A DNA stretch of 64,000 nt, taken from NCBI GenBank assembly GCA_035540495.1, contig DATLGL010000035.1, positions 62,001-126,000 on the forward strand. The letters are read 5' to 3'. Both the position numbers and the translations under genes were made by a program. The stretch is from DASVEG01 sp035540495. Lineage in GTDB: Bacteria; Actinomycetota; Acidimicrobiia; Acidimicrobiales; CADCTF01. The notes beneath the pieces were generated by a model, which was given only the letters and a program-made list of their open reading frames with translations, was not told the DNA's origin and made no database searches. This document shows positions 25,411-34,434 of the stretch, piece by piece; within the stretch, counting starts at the first letter, position 1, and the number at the start of each line of letters is the position of its first letter.

Positions 25411-27867
25411 ATGACGACTCCGGTACGCGACACACCTGACGACGCGCCACGCGCACCCGCCGATGAGACGCCGAGAGGCGACACCATCGTCGGTGACGCG
25501 CCTGAGAATCGCCTCGGCCGCCTCATGCGCGGCGGAGGTGCCAGCGACCGCGCCGTAGCGACGGCGGCGCGGCTGGCTGCGTTCACCGTGGTGCTGCTCT
25601 TCTTCACGCAGTTCGTGCTGGAGGGCGACGTGGGCGGCGGGCGCGGGACACCGTTCGCCATCCTGTTGCAAGGGTTGGTCAGCGGGGCTCTGATCGCGCT
25701 TACCGCAGCCGCACTCGTCATCTCCTATCGGACCTTCCGCATCATCAACTTCGCAGGTGCCGCGCTTGGCGTGGGCCCCGCACTGGTGGTCGTGACGCTC
25801 GTCGCGTACCACCCGGGCTTCCCGTTCCCGCTCGCGTTCCTCCTCGGGCTGGCGGTCGGCGCGCTGTCGGGCGCGATCATCGACCTGGCGTTCGGCCGCC
25901 GATTCGCACGCGCGCCTCGCCTGGTGCTGACGGTCGTCTCGATCATCGGTGCGCAGCTGCTCATCGTGTACTCGCTCCAGCTCGTCTTCCGCGCCCCGTG
26001 GCTGCCGAGCATCGACGAGCAGACCCCACAGGACCTGGCGATCGACCGGCTCGAGCGCCTACTTCCGTTCCCCGGCTTCAGGTTCCAGGTCGGCGACCTG
26101 CCGCTGGCATTCGGTTTCGTCGAGGTGTTCGCGCTCGAGATGGCGCTCGTGCTCCTCGTCGCGCTCGGATTGTTCTTCCGGTTCACCCGTACCGGCGCTG
26201 CGGTACGTGCCGCTGCCGAAAACGCGGAGAGAGCGGCGTTGCTCGGCATCAGCACCGGAGCGCTCGGCACGATCGTCTGGTCGTTGGTGGGCACGTTGTC
26301 GGCGGGTACTGCGATCGCGAACAGCCTTGCGGGGAACCCGACCGGCGTCGCTCCCGGCGACGTAGCGTTCCTCTTCCCGCCGTTGGCGGCCGCCGTGCTC
26401 GCTCGCTTCCGGAGCATCCCCGTGGCGGCGTACGTGTCGCTGCTGATCGGCGTCTTCGTCGCCGCGATGAACTTCACCTTCCGGGCGACCGGCGCCGTCT
26501 ACACGTCGGCGGCCCTCCTCCTGGTCGTCGTCGTCGGGCTCCTCGCACAGCGTCGCGACCTCTTCCGCCTCGAGAACGCGACCACGAGCACGTGGGCGGC
26601 GACAGAGGAGCCGCGCCCGATCCCCAAGCCGCTCCTCGACATCACCGGGATCCGGGTGACGCGTGGGCTGCTGATCGCGCTCTTGCTCGGCGTGGTCGTT
26701 GCGTTCCCCTTCCTGGCGCCGGTACGACTCCAGAGCCTCGGAGCGGCGATCGCGATCAGCGCGATCGCAGCGCTGTCGCTGGTGGTGCTCACGGGCTGGG
26801 CCGGACAGGTCAGCTTGGGGCAGTGGGCACTGGTCGGCGTCGGGGCTTTGGCCACCGGCAAGCTCGCCGAGACGGGGCTGCCGTTCTTTCTGACCATCCC
26901 CCTCGGCGCGGCCATCACCGCTCTTGCGGCGCTCGTCATCGGACTCCCGGCGCTGCGCATCCGCGGGCTGTTCCTGGCTGCCACGACGTTCGCGTTCGCC
27001 GCCTTCGTCAGTGCCTTCATGCTGAGCCCGCGTTGGGGGCGCCAGTACATGCCGACATTGGTCGAGCGACCGAAGTTCCTGTTCCTCGATTTCGACGAAG
27101 AACGGTCGATGTACTTCTTCTGCCTAGCGGGCCTGGTGGCAGCGATCCTGGTGGTCGTCAACCTTCGGAAGAGCCGATTCGGAAGGCTGCTGATCGCCAT
27201 CCGTGAGAACGAGGCCAACGTGCAGTCGTTCGCCATCAAGGTCACGCGCATGAAGCTCTATGCGTTCATGACATCGGGGGCCCTCGCCGGCTTCGCCGGT
27301 GCGCTGCTCCAATACCAGGCTCGAGGAGTCGGCCCGGAGAACTTCGCCGCGGCACAGAGCTTCGAGCTCTTCATCACGACGGTTCTCGGTGGAGTCGCCG
27401 CTCCGGCCGGCGCACTGATCGGCTCGGGCTACCGGAACCTGCTCACCTACTTCTTCCCCGGCGACAACGTCGTCGTCCGGATCATCACGCCGATCCTGCC
27501 GCTGATCCTTCTGTACGCTTCGCCTGGCGGGCTGTACGCGCTCTTGCTCTCCGCGCGTGACAGCGTTCTCCGGTTGGTCGCACAGCGCCGCCAGATCGTC
27601 GTTCCGAGCCTCTTCGAGGACTACGACGAGGACGCCCTCGAACGCCGGTTGATCCCGCTCAGCGAGCCGACCGCGACGGACGGACTGGCGGTGCTTCCGC
27701 CCGATCAGCGCTACACGATGGAGTCCGACCTGTACCGCGGACACGGCGAGCGGATCCTCGAACGGTTGCAGCCGGCGAAGGAATCTGCCGAACGGGCGGC
27801 GCTCAACGCAGCAACGGCAACCGGAGATCAGCCCGTGCCGACGACTACGGGAGCAAGCGCGCCGTGA
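25411..27867 (+). CDS. Fused LivH-LivM-type ABC transporter permease
   Basis: One 818-residue polypeptide carries both membrane permeases of a branched-chain-amino-acid-type ABC transporter that are normally two proteins. The N-terminal half (about 70-390) is LivH-like, with the cytoplasmic coupling segment TGAAVRAAAENAERAALLGIS near residue 262; the C-terminal half (about 410-735) is LivM-like, with GRLLIAIRENEANVQSFAIKV near residue 592. A hydrophilic N-terminus and a cytoplasmic tail (735-818) flank them. The stop overlaps the ATPase-fusion start (GTGA). Substrate is unknown; amino acids or related small carboxylates are usual for the family. Confidence 0.88.
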   Translation: MTTPVRDTPDDAPRAPADETPRGDTIVGDAPENRLGRLMRGGGASDRAVATAARLAAFTVVLLFFTQFVLEGDVGGGRGTPFAILLQGLVSGALIALTAAALVISYRTFRIINFAGAALGVGPALVVVTLVAYHPGFPFPLAFLLGLAVGALSGAIIDLAFGRRFARAPRLVLTVVSIIGAQLLIVYSLQLVFRAPWLPSIDEQTPQDLAIDRLERLLPFPGFRFQVGDLPLAFGFVEVFALEMALVLLVALGLFFRFTRTGAAVRAAAENAERAALLGISTGALGTIVWSLVGTLSAGTAIANSLAGNPTGVAPGDVAFLFPPLAAAVLARFRSIPVAAYVSLLIGVFVAAMNFTFRATGAVYTSAALLLVVVVGLLAQRRDLFRLENATTSTWAATEEPRPIPKPLLDITGIRVTRGLLIALLLGVVVAFPFLAPVRLQSLGAAIAISAIAALSLVVLTGWAGQVSLGQWALVGVGALATGKLAETGLPFFLTIPLGAAITALAALVIGLPALRIRGLFLAATTFAFAAFVSAFMLSPRWGRQYMPTLVERPKFLFLDFDEERSMYFFCLAGLVAAILVVVNLRKSRFGRLLIAIRENEANVQSFAIKVTRMKLYAFMTSGALAGFAGALLQYQARGVGPENFAAAQSFELFITTVLGGVAAPAGALIGSGYRNLLTYFFPGDNVVVRIITPILPLILLYASPGGLYALLLSARDSVLRLVAQRRQIVVPSLFEDYDEDALERRLIPLSEPTATDGLAVLPPDQRYTMESDLYRGHGERILERLQPAKESAERAALNAATATGDQPVPTTTGASAP

Positions 27868-30800
27868 CGACCACAGAGAACCACGTACCGGAGAACGTCG
27901 ACGAGGCGATCGAAGCCCCGTATCACGACGCACTCGAAGCGCTGGCGCCCAAGGCCGAGACACAACCGGCCGACAAAATTGGCCTGCTCCGTCGCTTCTG
28001 GCTCGACCTTCGGTCCGTGACAGAGCTACGGCGAACGCCGTATGGGATGCGCCCTGTTCTCATCCTGGCACTGATCTCGATGTTCCAGATTTTCGACGCC
28101 CAAGCGTTCCGAGTCGCCGCTCCGTTCATCGTGCGGGAGAGCAACGGCGAGATCGGCGTCACCTCGATCATCGACATCACATCGCTGGTGGCAGGGGTCG
28201 GCCTGTTCGTAGCTCTGGCGCTCGGGTGGTGGGCCGACCGCCACCGCCGCGTGCCGCTCCTCGCCGTCGGGACGATCGTCGACGGGATCGGTGCGGCGAT
28301 GGCCGGGTTCGGGCGCAGCACCGTGTCGTACGGAATTCCTCGTGTCGCAGCGCAGGTCGGGCAGACGGCGGCTGACGTTCCGTCGTTCTCGCTTCTGGCC
28401 GACTACTACCCGCCGGACGCGCGCGGTCGCGTGTTCGCCTTCCTCGGTACCGCGAGCCGCCTCGCCCAGGTCGGCGCCGTCTTCGGGGTCGGCGTGATGA
28501 TCGAGTTCTTGGGCGTGTCCCGGACGCTCTTCATCCTCGGCATCCCGATCGTCGTGTCCGGACTCATTGCGCTCGTGGTCCTCCGCGAACCGATCCGCGG
28601 GTACTTCGAGCGCAAGACCGTCGGGACCAGCGATGACGCCGCGCGTGCCGAAGACGAGCCGTTGTCGTTCGGCGAGGGCTGGCGCACGACGTTCTCGGTG
28701 CGGACGGTGCGGCGCCTCTTCATCGCCGACATCTTCAGTTCGTTCCCGAGCCTCATCTCGCTGTTCGTGCTCTTCTTCTACGCCGAGGAGTACGGCCTGA
28801 GCCCGTGGGAGATCTCCCTGGCGGGCCTGCCGTCGCTAGTCGTCGCCATCGTCGGCGGCGTCTACGGCGGTGGCCTCGTCGACCGCTTCTCGCGCACCAA
28901 CCCCGGCCGTGTCCTGTCGGTGTTCGCCGTGTTCAACCTCATCGCAGCGGTACAGCTCGTCGGGTTGGCCTTGTCGCCGCCACTGTGGGTCCTCATCGTC
29001 GCAAGCGCGGTGAGCTCGTTCGGCCTAGCGCTCGTCGGACCCGCGCTCAGCTCGGTCTACTCCCAGGTGATCCCGCCGAACATCAGGACGCAAGGACTTC
29101 AGGTGACGAACCTCGCTGCGCTCAGCGGGATCCTCGTCGGCAACCAGGTGCTGCGCAGCATCTTCGTCTCGTACGGCTACGAGACGACGTTCCTCTCTGC
29201 GATCCCCTTCATCCTCATCGCCGCCGCCATCTACGCAACAGCCGGATCGTTCTTCGAGATCGACCGCCGCAACGCGTTCGCCAAGGCGGTCGCGGCCGAC
29301 GAGTGGCGCCGCGCGCAGGAGGCAGGATCCACGAAGTTGCTCGTCTGCCGGAACGTCGACGTCGCATACGAGGGCGTGCAGGTCCTCTTCGACGTCGACC
29401 TCGACGTCGAAGAGGGGGAGATCATCGCGCTGCTCGGCACGAACGGAGCCGGGAAATCGACCCTCCTACGTGCGATCTGCGGGACGCAGGAGGCGTCGAA
29501 CGGCGCAATCGTGTTCGACGGCCGCGACATCACGCACATGCCGCCGCACGAGATCGCCGCTCGCGGTGTTGTCCAGATGCCGGGCGGAAAGGGCATCTTC
29601 CCTGGCCTCACCGTCCGCGAGAACCTCGAGCTCGGCAACTGGTTGGCCGACGACCTCACGCCAGCGGAGATCCGGGCCCGGCTCCAAGAGGTCTTCGAGA
29701 TCTTCCCGGTGCTGCGACAGCGCGCCGACGCGCAGGCCGGCCTCCTGTCCGGCGGCGAGCAGCAGCAGCTGTCGCTGGCGCAGGCGTTCCTGATGCGGCC
29801 GCGCCTGCTCCTCATCGACGAGCTCTCGCTTGGCCTTTCGCCCGCCGTGGTCGGGCAGCTGCTCGACGTCGTCCGCGAGATCCATCGGCGAGGCGTCACG
29901 ATCATCGTCGTCGAGCAGTCGGTGAACGTGGCCCTGAACCTGGCGACGCGGGCGATCTTCATGGAGAAGGGTGAGGTCAAGTTCGACGGTGCCACCGAGG
30001 TGCTCCTCGGGCGGCCGGACATCCTGCGGGCGGTGTACGTCAAGGGAACCGGCGCGATCGCGTCTGGTTCCGGTGCGGCGACCCGCTCACGTCGAGAGCT
30101 GGAGTTGAGCGATGCCCAAGTCGTGCTCGAGGCGAGCGACCTCGTCAAACGCTACGGCGGCGTCACCGCGGTCAACGGCGTGAGCCTCACGCTGCGCGAC
30201 GGCGAGGTTCTCGGCCTCGTCGGACCGAACGGATCCGGGAAGACGACCCTGTTCGACCTGATCTCCGGGTTCCAGCTGCCTGACAGCGGCAACGTGATCC
30301 TGCAAGGACGGGACGTGTCGCGCATGTCACCTGAAGACCGCGCCGCCCTGGGTCTCGTACGCCGCTTCCAGGACGCGAAGCTCTTCCCCAGCCTGACGGT
30401 CTTCGAGACGCTCCTGATCTCGCTCGAGCAGCGGCTGGAGGTCAAGAGCACGCTCCTGTCGGCGGCGTCGGCTCCTCGCGCTCGCCGAGCCGAGCGGCGT
30501 CTTCGGGCGCGGGCCGAGAAGCTCATCGAGTTGATGGGCCTCGAGTCGTATCGCGACAAGTTCGTGAAGGAGCTCTCCACCGGGCTCCGACGGATCGTCG
30601 ACATCGCCTGCGTCCTCGCTGCCGAGCCGAAGGTGCTCCTCCTCGACGAACCCTCGTCGGGAATCGCCCAGGCCGAAGCAGAGGGCCTCGCTCCACTTCT
30701 GCGCCGCATCCGGTTCGAGACCGGCTGCAGCATCCTCATCATCGAGCACGACATGCCGCTGATCTCGGCAGTGTCCGACGAGCTCATCGCCCTGGAGCAG

Positions 30801-30914
30801 GGCACGTTCGTCACGCGGGGCACGCCTGATGACGTCCTCAACGACGAGCGGGTCGTGCAGGCTTACCTCGGTGGCTCCGAAGCCGCCATCAACCGTTCAG
30901 GGAGAGTCGGATGA
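27864..30914 (+). CDS. MFS transporter fused to LivF- and LivG-type ABC ATPases
   Basis: This 1016-residue protein joins three modules. Residues about 50-465 form a 12-helix major facilitator domain (ALALGWWADRHRR and similar loops). About 490-720 is a LivF-like ATPase with Walker A GTNGAGKST, signature LSGGEQQQLSLAQAF and Walker B LLLIDELSLGLSP. About 750-1010 is a LivG-like ATPase with GPNGSGKTT, an altered signature LSTGLRRIVDIACVLA and LLLDEPSSGIAQ. Both nucleotide sites look competent. The LivF-then-LivG order and the MFS head are unusual. It would energise the preceding LivHM permease; what the MFS part carries is unknown. GTGA overlap upstream, ATGA overlap downstream. Confidence 0.9.
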   Translation: MTTTENHVPENVDEAIEAPYHDALEALAPKAETQPADKIGLLRRFWLDLRSVTELRRTPYGMRPVLILALISMFQIFDAQAFRVAAPFIVRESNGEIGVTSIIDITSLVAGVGLFVALALGWWADRHRRVPLLAVGTIVDGIGAAMAGFGRSTVSYGIPRVAAQVGQTAADVPSFSLLADYYPPDARGRVFAFLGTASRLAQVGAVFGVGVMIEFLGVSRTLFILGIPIVVSGLIALVVLREPIRGYFERKTVGTSDDAARAEDEPLSFGEGWRTTFSVRTVRRLFIADIFSSFPSLISLFVLFFYAEEYGLSPWEISLAGLPSLVVAIVGGVYGGGLVDRFSRTNPGRVLSVFAVFNLIAAVQLVGLALSPPLWVLIVASAVSSFGLALVGPALSSVYSQVIPPNIRTQGLQVTNLAALSGILVGNQVLRSIFVSYGYETTFLSAIPFILIAAAIYATAGSFFEIDRRNAFAKAVAADEWRRAQEAGSTKLLVCRNVDVAYEGVQVLFDVDLDVEEGEIIALLGTNGAGKSTLLRAICGTQEASNGAIVFDGRDITHMPPHEIAARGVVQMPGGKGIFPGLTVRENLELGNWLADDLTPAEIRARLQEVFEIFPVLRQRADAQAGLLSGGEQQQLSLAQAFLMRPRLLLIDELSLGLSPAVVGQLLDVVREIHRRGVTIIVVEQSVNVALNLATRAIFMEKGEVKFDGATEVLLGRPDILRAVYVKGTGAIASGSGAATRSRRELELSDAQVVLEASDLVKRYGGVTAVNGVSLTLRDGEVLGLVGPNGSGKTTLFDLISGFQLPDSGNVILQGRDVSRMSPEDRAALGLVRRFQDAKLFPSLTVFETLLISLEQRLEVKSTLLSAASAPRARRAERRLRARAEKLIELMGLESYRDKFVKELSTGLRRIVDIACVLAAEPKVLLLDEPSSGIAQAEAEGLAPLLRRIRFETGCSILIIEHDMPLISAVSDELIALEQGTFVTRGTPDDVLNDERVVQAYLGGSEAAINRSGRVG

Positions 30915-31447
30915 GCATCCGTCGCACCACATCAACCGTCCTTCTGCTCATCGTCGCCTTCGTGGGTGCTGCATGCAGCGATGACACTGAAGTCGGCACT
31001 TCGATCGACACCGATCCGCTGAAGGGCAAGCTCGAGGACTTCAACACCACGACCACAGCGGCACCCGTCGCCGATGCGGGCGCGGCCACGACCGCGCCAC
31101 CGGCGACTGTCGCCACGACGGCAGCTCCCACGACGGCTCCACCCACCACTGCTGCACCTCGTGTGACGACCACCACCGCCGACCCCGCGTTCGTGATCAC
31201 CATCAACGGCGACAAGTCGGGTCAGCCGCAGATCGAACCCACGAACGCGCGAGTCCGCGTGGGCACCCCGGTGCGATTCGTGAACAACGACAGCCAGACG
31301 CGGGGCGTGTACTCGCGGGAAGCAGGGTTCTCGTCACCCGAGATCCCGCCGGGAGGTTCGTTCACCTGGACACCTCAGACCGCCGGGTCGTTCCCGCTCC
31401 GCGACCCGACGCGCCCGTACGTCACTGCCACCATCGAGGTGGTGTGA
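30911..31447 (+). CDS. Lipoprotein with Thr/Ala/Pro linker and cupredoxin-like domain lacking copper ligands
   Basis: A 178-residue lipoprotein (lipobox GAAC, C22) with a low-complexity linker of Thr, Ala and Pro (about 46-92) and a C-terminal beta-sandwich resembling plastocyanin-like domains: VRVGTPVRFVNNDSQTRGVYS, EIPPGGSFTWTPQTAGSFPL, ATIEVV. The usual copper ligands (His, Cys, His, Met) are absent; the domain has no His or Cys. It is probably a structural or binding module rather than an electron carrier. The ATG overlaps the ATPase-fusion stop. Confidence 0.7.
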   Translation: MSIRRTTSTVLLLIVAFVGAACSDDTEVGTSIDTDPLKGKLEDFNTTTTAAPVADAGAATTAPPATVATTAAPTTAPPTTAAPRVTTTTADPAFVITINGDKSGQPQIEPTNARVRVGTPVRFVNNDSQTRGVYSREAGFSSPEIPPGGSFTWTPQTAGSFPLRDPTRPYVTATIEVV

Positions 31448-31450
31448 CGG

Positions 31451-31969
31451 GTGCTCCGATCTGTATCGCGCCCGATCCTCCTCGCCGTATTCGGCGTCGC
31501 ACTTGTGAGCGGAGCCTGTGGTTCCGCAAGCGCCGACGGCCGTAGAGGCGAGGACGTCGCAGTGCTGAAGGACCCTGCGCCGCCTTCGACGATGGCCGGT
31601 CTCGAGGTCGTGCCAGAGAACGTGACCGACCAGATCGCGCAGGTCGACAACCAGTACCTCGCGGCGACCGCCCTCTACAGCGTTCGTCAGGACAACAAAG
31701 CAGTCGCGACGCTCCAGATCTCGCGGTTCAACAAGCACGCTCGACTCGACGAGGAGGAGTTCCGCGAGGGCTTCGTGACGAACCTCGGCGGACAGCGCGG
31801 CGTCCCGATCCGCGTCGGCGACCAGGACGTCAAGTTCACGCAAGGGAACCTGCAGCGGATCTCGGTGTGGTTCCGAGACGAGCTCGTGTTCGTCCTGACG
31901 ACTCGCGACGACTTCGACCGGCCGCGAACGCTGCTCCGCGAAGCAGTCGACATCGGGGATGCGTCATGA
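31451..31969 (+). CDS. Lipoprotein of unknown function
   Basis: A 172-residue protein with a type II signal peptide (lipobox VSGAC, C23) and a compact alpha/beta domain: QIAQVDNQYLAATALYSVRQDNKAVATLQISRF, then a basic helix and VKFTQGNLQRISVWFRDELVFVLTTRDD. The strand pattern resembles small domains that bind partner proteins, but no family can be named. GTG start 3 nt after the previous stop; its own stop overlaps the next start (ATGA). Confidence 0.65.
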   Translation: MLRSVSRPILLAVFGVALVSGACGSASADGRRGEDVAVLKDPAPPSTMAGLEVVPENVTDQIAQVDNQYLAATALYSVRQDNKAVATLQISRFNKHARLDEEEFREGFVTNLGGQRGVPIRVGDQDVKFTQGNLQRISVWFRDELVFVLTTRDDFDRPRTLLREAVDIGDAS

Positions 31970-33099
31970 GGACAGAGCTCCACAAGGTGGTCGTTTGCCT
32001 CGCCGCGGTCGTCATGGCCGTCGGCCTAGCGGCGTGCGGCGAGCGGGAAGAGGCGCAGAAGGACGAGTTGCTCGAGATCATCTCTGCGACGCGGCCGCTC
32101 GCGCGGGAGTTCGTCTACGTGGATCAGCCGCAGAACGGAACCGAGATCCGCGTCGTGGGCGTCGTAGAGGATTCGTTCCGGTTCAAGGCGCGCCTCTCGG
32201 TCAACAACCAGCCGATCAAGGAAGAGGTAGCGGTCGACGACGCACTTGCGGTGCGCTTCCTCGACGCGACTCACGTTGGGTTGTTCCTCGACGAGGAGCG
32301 CAGCGCCGAAGCGATGAAAGCGCCGGAGTCGGCGGACGGCGCGCCGGTCCCCACTCCCCTGGAGACGCTGCAGGCCGGCCGGTGGGTGCTGGACCCGACC
32401 GGTGCACCGTCACTGCTCCCGCGTGCCGACGCTCAGCGACTCGAAGGCGAAGATCCCGTGCTCGACGCGCTGGCGGTGCTCGACTACGTCGCACAGATCG
32501 TCGAGGCGAACGGAGCGGTTCGGTACAACAAGGACGCGCTCGAGCCGGTGTACAAGCCGGCCGAGGACCGCTTCCCCAAGCCAGCGCAGGGGGCAGCGGT
32601 CACGCGGTACGACGTCCCGCTCCGCAAATTCCCGAAGGCGTCGGATCAAGGCGGCAAGAACGTCGTGATCGTCCCGGGTGTCGAGAACTTCCGCAAGCTG
32701 TCCGTGTTCGTCCGTGACGGGCGCGTCATCGAGATCCGGGAGGACATCGACGTCGCAAGCCGGATGGACGACCTGAGGCGGAACTTCGACGTCAAGACCC
32801 AGTTCACCGTCGAGCAAGCCGTGACGGCGATCAACGAGGTTCGCAAGTCGAAGGGCGAGGACCCGTTCCGGCCGCGGCGCATGCAACTGCAACTGGTGTT
32901 CGAGGATGAGGAGTCGGTCTCGCTGCCCGAACCGGGTGCCTTCATCCAAGCGCCGCTCTCGTTCCTGCGTCACCGCGGGGCCGACGTGCCGGCGCGGAAG
33001 GGAGCTGGTGCCGAAAGCTTCGGCGACGCAACTGGCGACGGCGACACGTCGACGACCACGGCCGTCGAAGCTTCCGAGCAACCCGCTCCGTCGGCGTAG
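31966..33099 (+). CDS. Lipoprotein of unknown function
   Basis: A 377-residue lipoprotein (lipobox GLAAC, C24). The mature part has a first domain with VVGVVEDSFRFKARLSVNNQPI, a middle alpha/beta region with DPVLDALAVLDYVAQIVEANGAVRYN and a second region with VIEIREDIDVASRMDDLRRNFDVKTQ, then a Thr/Ser/Ala-rich tail. I do not recognise the family. ATG 31966 overlaps the preceding stop as ATGA; upstream sequence in the same frame is the shadow of the previous gene. Confidence 0.65.
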   Translation: MRTELHKVVVCLAAVVMAVGLAACGEREEAQKDELLEIISATRPLAREFVYVDQPQNGTEIRVVGVVEDSFRFKARLSVNNQPIKEEVAVDDALAVRFLDATHVGLFLDEERSAEAMKAPESADGAPVPTPLETLQAGRWVLDPTGAPSLLPRADAQRLEGEDPVLDALAVLDYVAQIVEANGAVRYNKDALEPVYKPAEDRFPKPAQGAAVTRYDVPLRKFPKASDQGGKNVVIVPGVENFRKLSVFVRDGRVIEIREDIDVASRMDDLRRNFDVKTQFTVEQAVTAINEVRKSKGEDPFRPRRMQLQLVFEDEESVSLPEPGAFIQAPLSFLRHRGADVPARKGAGAESFGDATGDGDTSTTTAVEASEQPAPSA

Positions 33100-33641
33100 T
33101 GCTGCGAGGCGGACGGGACCGTCGCATCTCGCGAATCGTCCCCATCGTCCTGCTCCTTGCGACTGCGTGCACCGGCGGCGTCGACGCCATCGCGCTGGAC
33201 GGGACGCCACGACATGCCGACGCCCAGGGTGTCGTAACCGCGGTCTCCAACGACCGGCTGACCCTCGACGGCACGAAGACGTACGACATCGATCCGAAGA
33301 TCCAGTGCTTCAGCGCGTCGACGCAGTCGGCGATCCCGCTGGCCGGGCGCAAGGGGACGTTCGTCCAGCTCGGCCTCGACGGGAAGACGGTCAAGTGGCT
33401 CGCCGGTTACAGCGCGGTGATCGAGTTCCCTGGACGCCCGAGCGTGGCGTACCACAACGGCGTGCTCGAGGAGGCCTCCGGCCGCGACGCGATCTTTGAG
33501 GACGGCTCGGTGCTTCCGGTGGGCGCCGGTGTCGACGCGCCACCACCGGGTTCACGGGTGACCGCCGAGATCGACGTGAAGAAGAAGGCGATCACGCGGT
33601 TCACTCCCGCAGCGGCTGTGGCGCGTCCGGCTGCTCCTTGA
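33099..33641 (+). CDS. Lipoprotein of unknown function, last gene of the operon
   Basis: A 180-residue lipoprotein (lipobox ATAC, C24). The mature part contains ADAQGVVTAVSNDRLTLDGTKTYDID, a beta-barrel-like pattern seen in small OB-fold domains, a single later Cys in KIQCFSAS, and a final DVKKKAITRF strand. No function can be assigned. Its GTG uses the last base of the previous TAG stop. The 3' end overlaps the convergent membrane-protein gene by 41 nt. Confidence 0.6.
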   Translation: MLRGGRDRRISRIVPIVLLLATACTGGVDAIALDGTPRHADAQGVVTAVSNDRLTLDGTKTYDIDPKIQCFSASTQSAIPLAGRKGTFVQLGLDGKTVKWLAGYSAVIEFPGRPSVAYHNGVLEEASGRDAIFEDGSVLPVGAGVDAPPPGSRVTAEIDVKKKAITRFTPAAAVARPAAP

Positions 33642-34434
33642 CGCCGCGTCTGCTGGTCAATTCGATCACGACCACCGCGGTGTCGCCTTGGTCTCGCAAG
33701 CGGATCGTCGTCGTGAACTCCCGGTGATCTATGACGACTCCCCGCCCGAGGTGTTCGTAGGACAGCGCCCGCGCGAGGAACGTACGCTGCGGGTCGGCGG
33801 GCACCAGTCCGGCGGCGTCGGCGGCGACGACCACCGGCTTGTAGAGCGCTGACGCCCGGCGCCCCTCCATCCTCAACTCCTTGACGACGGTGGGGCATCT
33901 AGGCGCACACCACCCGTGCCCGCTGCGCTCGGTCGCGGATGGCGAGGCGAACGGCAGGTTGACGGGGTCAAGCCGCTCCTCGAGCCGACCGTGCGAGAGG
34001 GGCGCGACGTCGACCGCGACCGCGACGCCAGCGAGCGCCACGAGCAGCGCGCCGATCAGGTAGGCGCCGCGCCAGACGACCCCGCGCGTCAGCACGAGCG
34101 CACACGGGACGATCGCCGACAGGAGCGCCCCCGCAGCCAGCGCCGGACCCGCCTTCCACCCTGCGATGCCGCTCCACGCCACGCCGGCGGCGACGGCAAC
34201 CGAGACCGGCAGGATCAGGAACGCCCGCCAAGGCGAGGCACGGCGCGGCGGGGCTGGTGGGGGCTGCGGAACAGCCGGCCGCTCGTGAGCGGGGGCACCT
34301 GCCCCCGGCGGAGCTTCGTCGTGCGCGTCCTCGCTCCCGCTCTCCTGGTCCTCAGTGGCCTGCTCCTGCTCTCGCTGGCGTTGTGCCCAAGCTGATCGGA
34401 GCTCGGGCGGCAGGTCGTCTTCTTCGGTTGTCAT
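33601..34434 (-). CDS. Membrane protein with acidic N-terminus and extracytoplasmic domain, unknown function
   Basis: A 277-residue protein: an acidic, Gln/Glu- and Pro-rich cytoplasmic head (1-68), three hydrophobic helices (about 70-90, 95-115, 122-143) and an exported C-terminal domain with a close Cys pair (WCAPRC) and a beta-rich end (VVIDHREFTTTIRLRDQGDTAVVVIEL). No family is recognised. Its ATG overlaps the stop of the upstream alpha/beta hydrolase (ATGA), so the two are co-transcribed. It converges on the lipoprotein operon with a 41-nt overlap. Confidence 0.6.
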   Translation of the reverse strand: MTTEEDDLPPELRSAWAQRQREQEQATEDQESGSEDAHDEAPPGAGAPAHERPAVPQPPPAPPRRASPWRAFLILPVSVAVAAGVAWSGIAGWKAGPALAAGALLSAIVPCALVLTRGVVWRGAYLIGALLVALAGVAVAVDVAPLSHGRLEERLDPVNLPFASPSATERSGHGWCAPRCPTVVKELRMEGRRASALYKPVVVAADAAGLVPADPQRTFLARALSYEHLGRGVVIDHREFTTTIRLRDQGDTAVVVIELTSRRGVKEQPDAPQPLRE

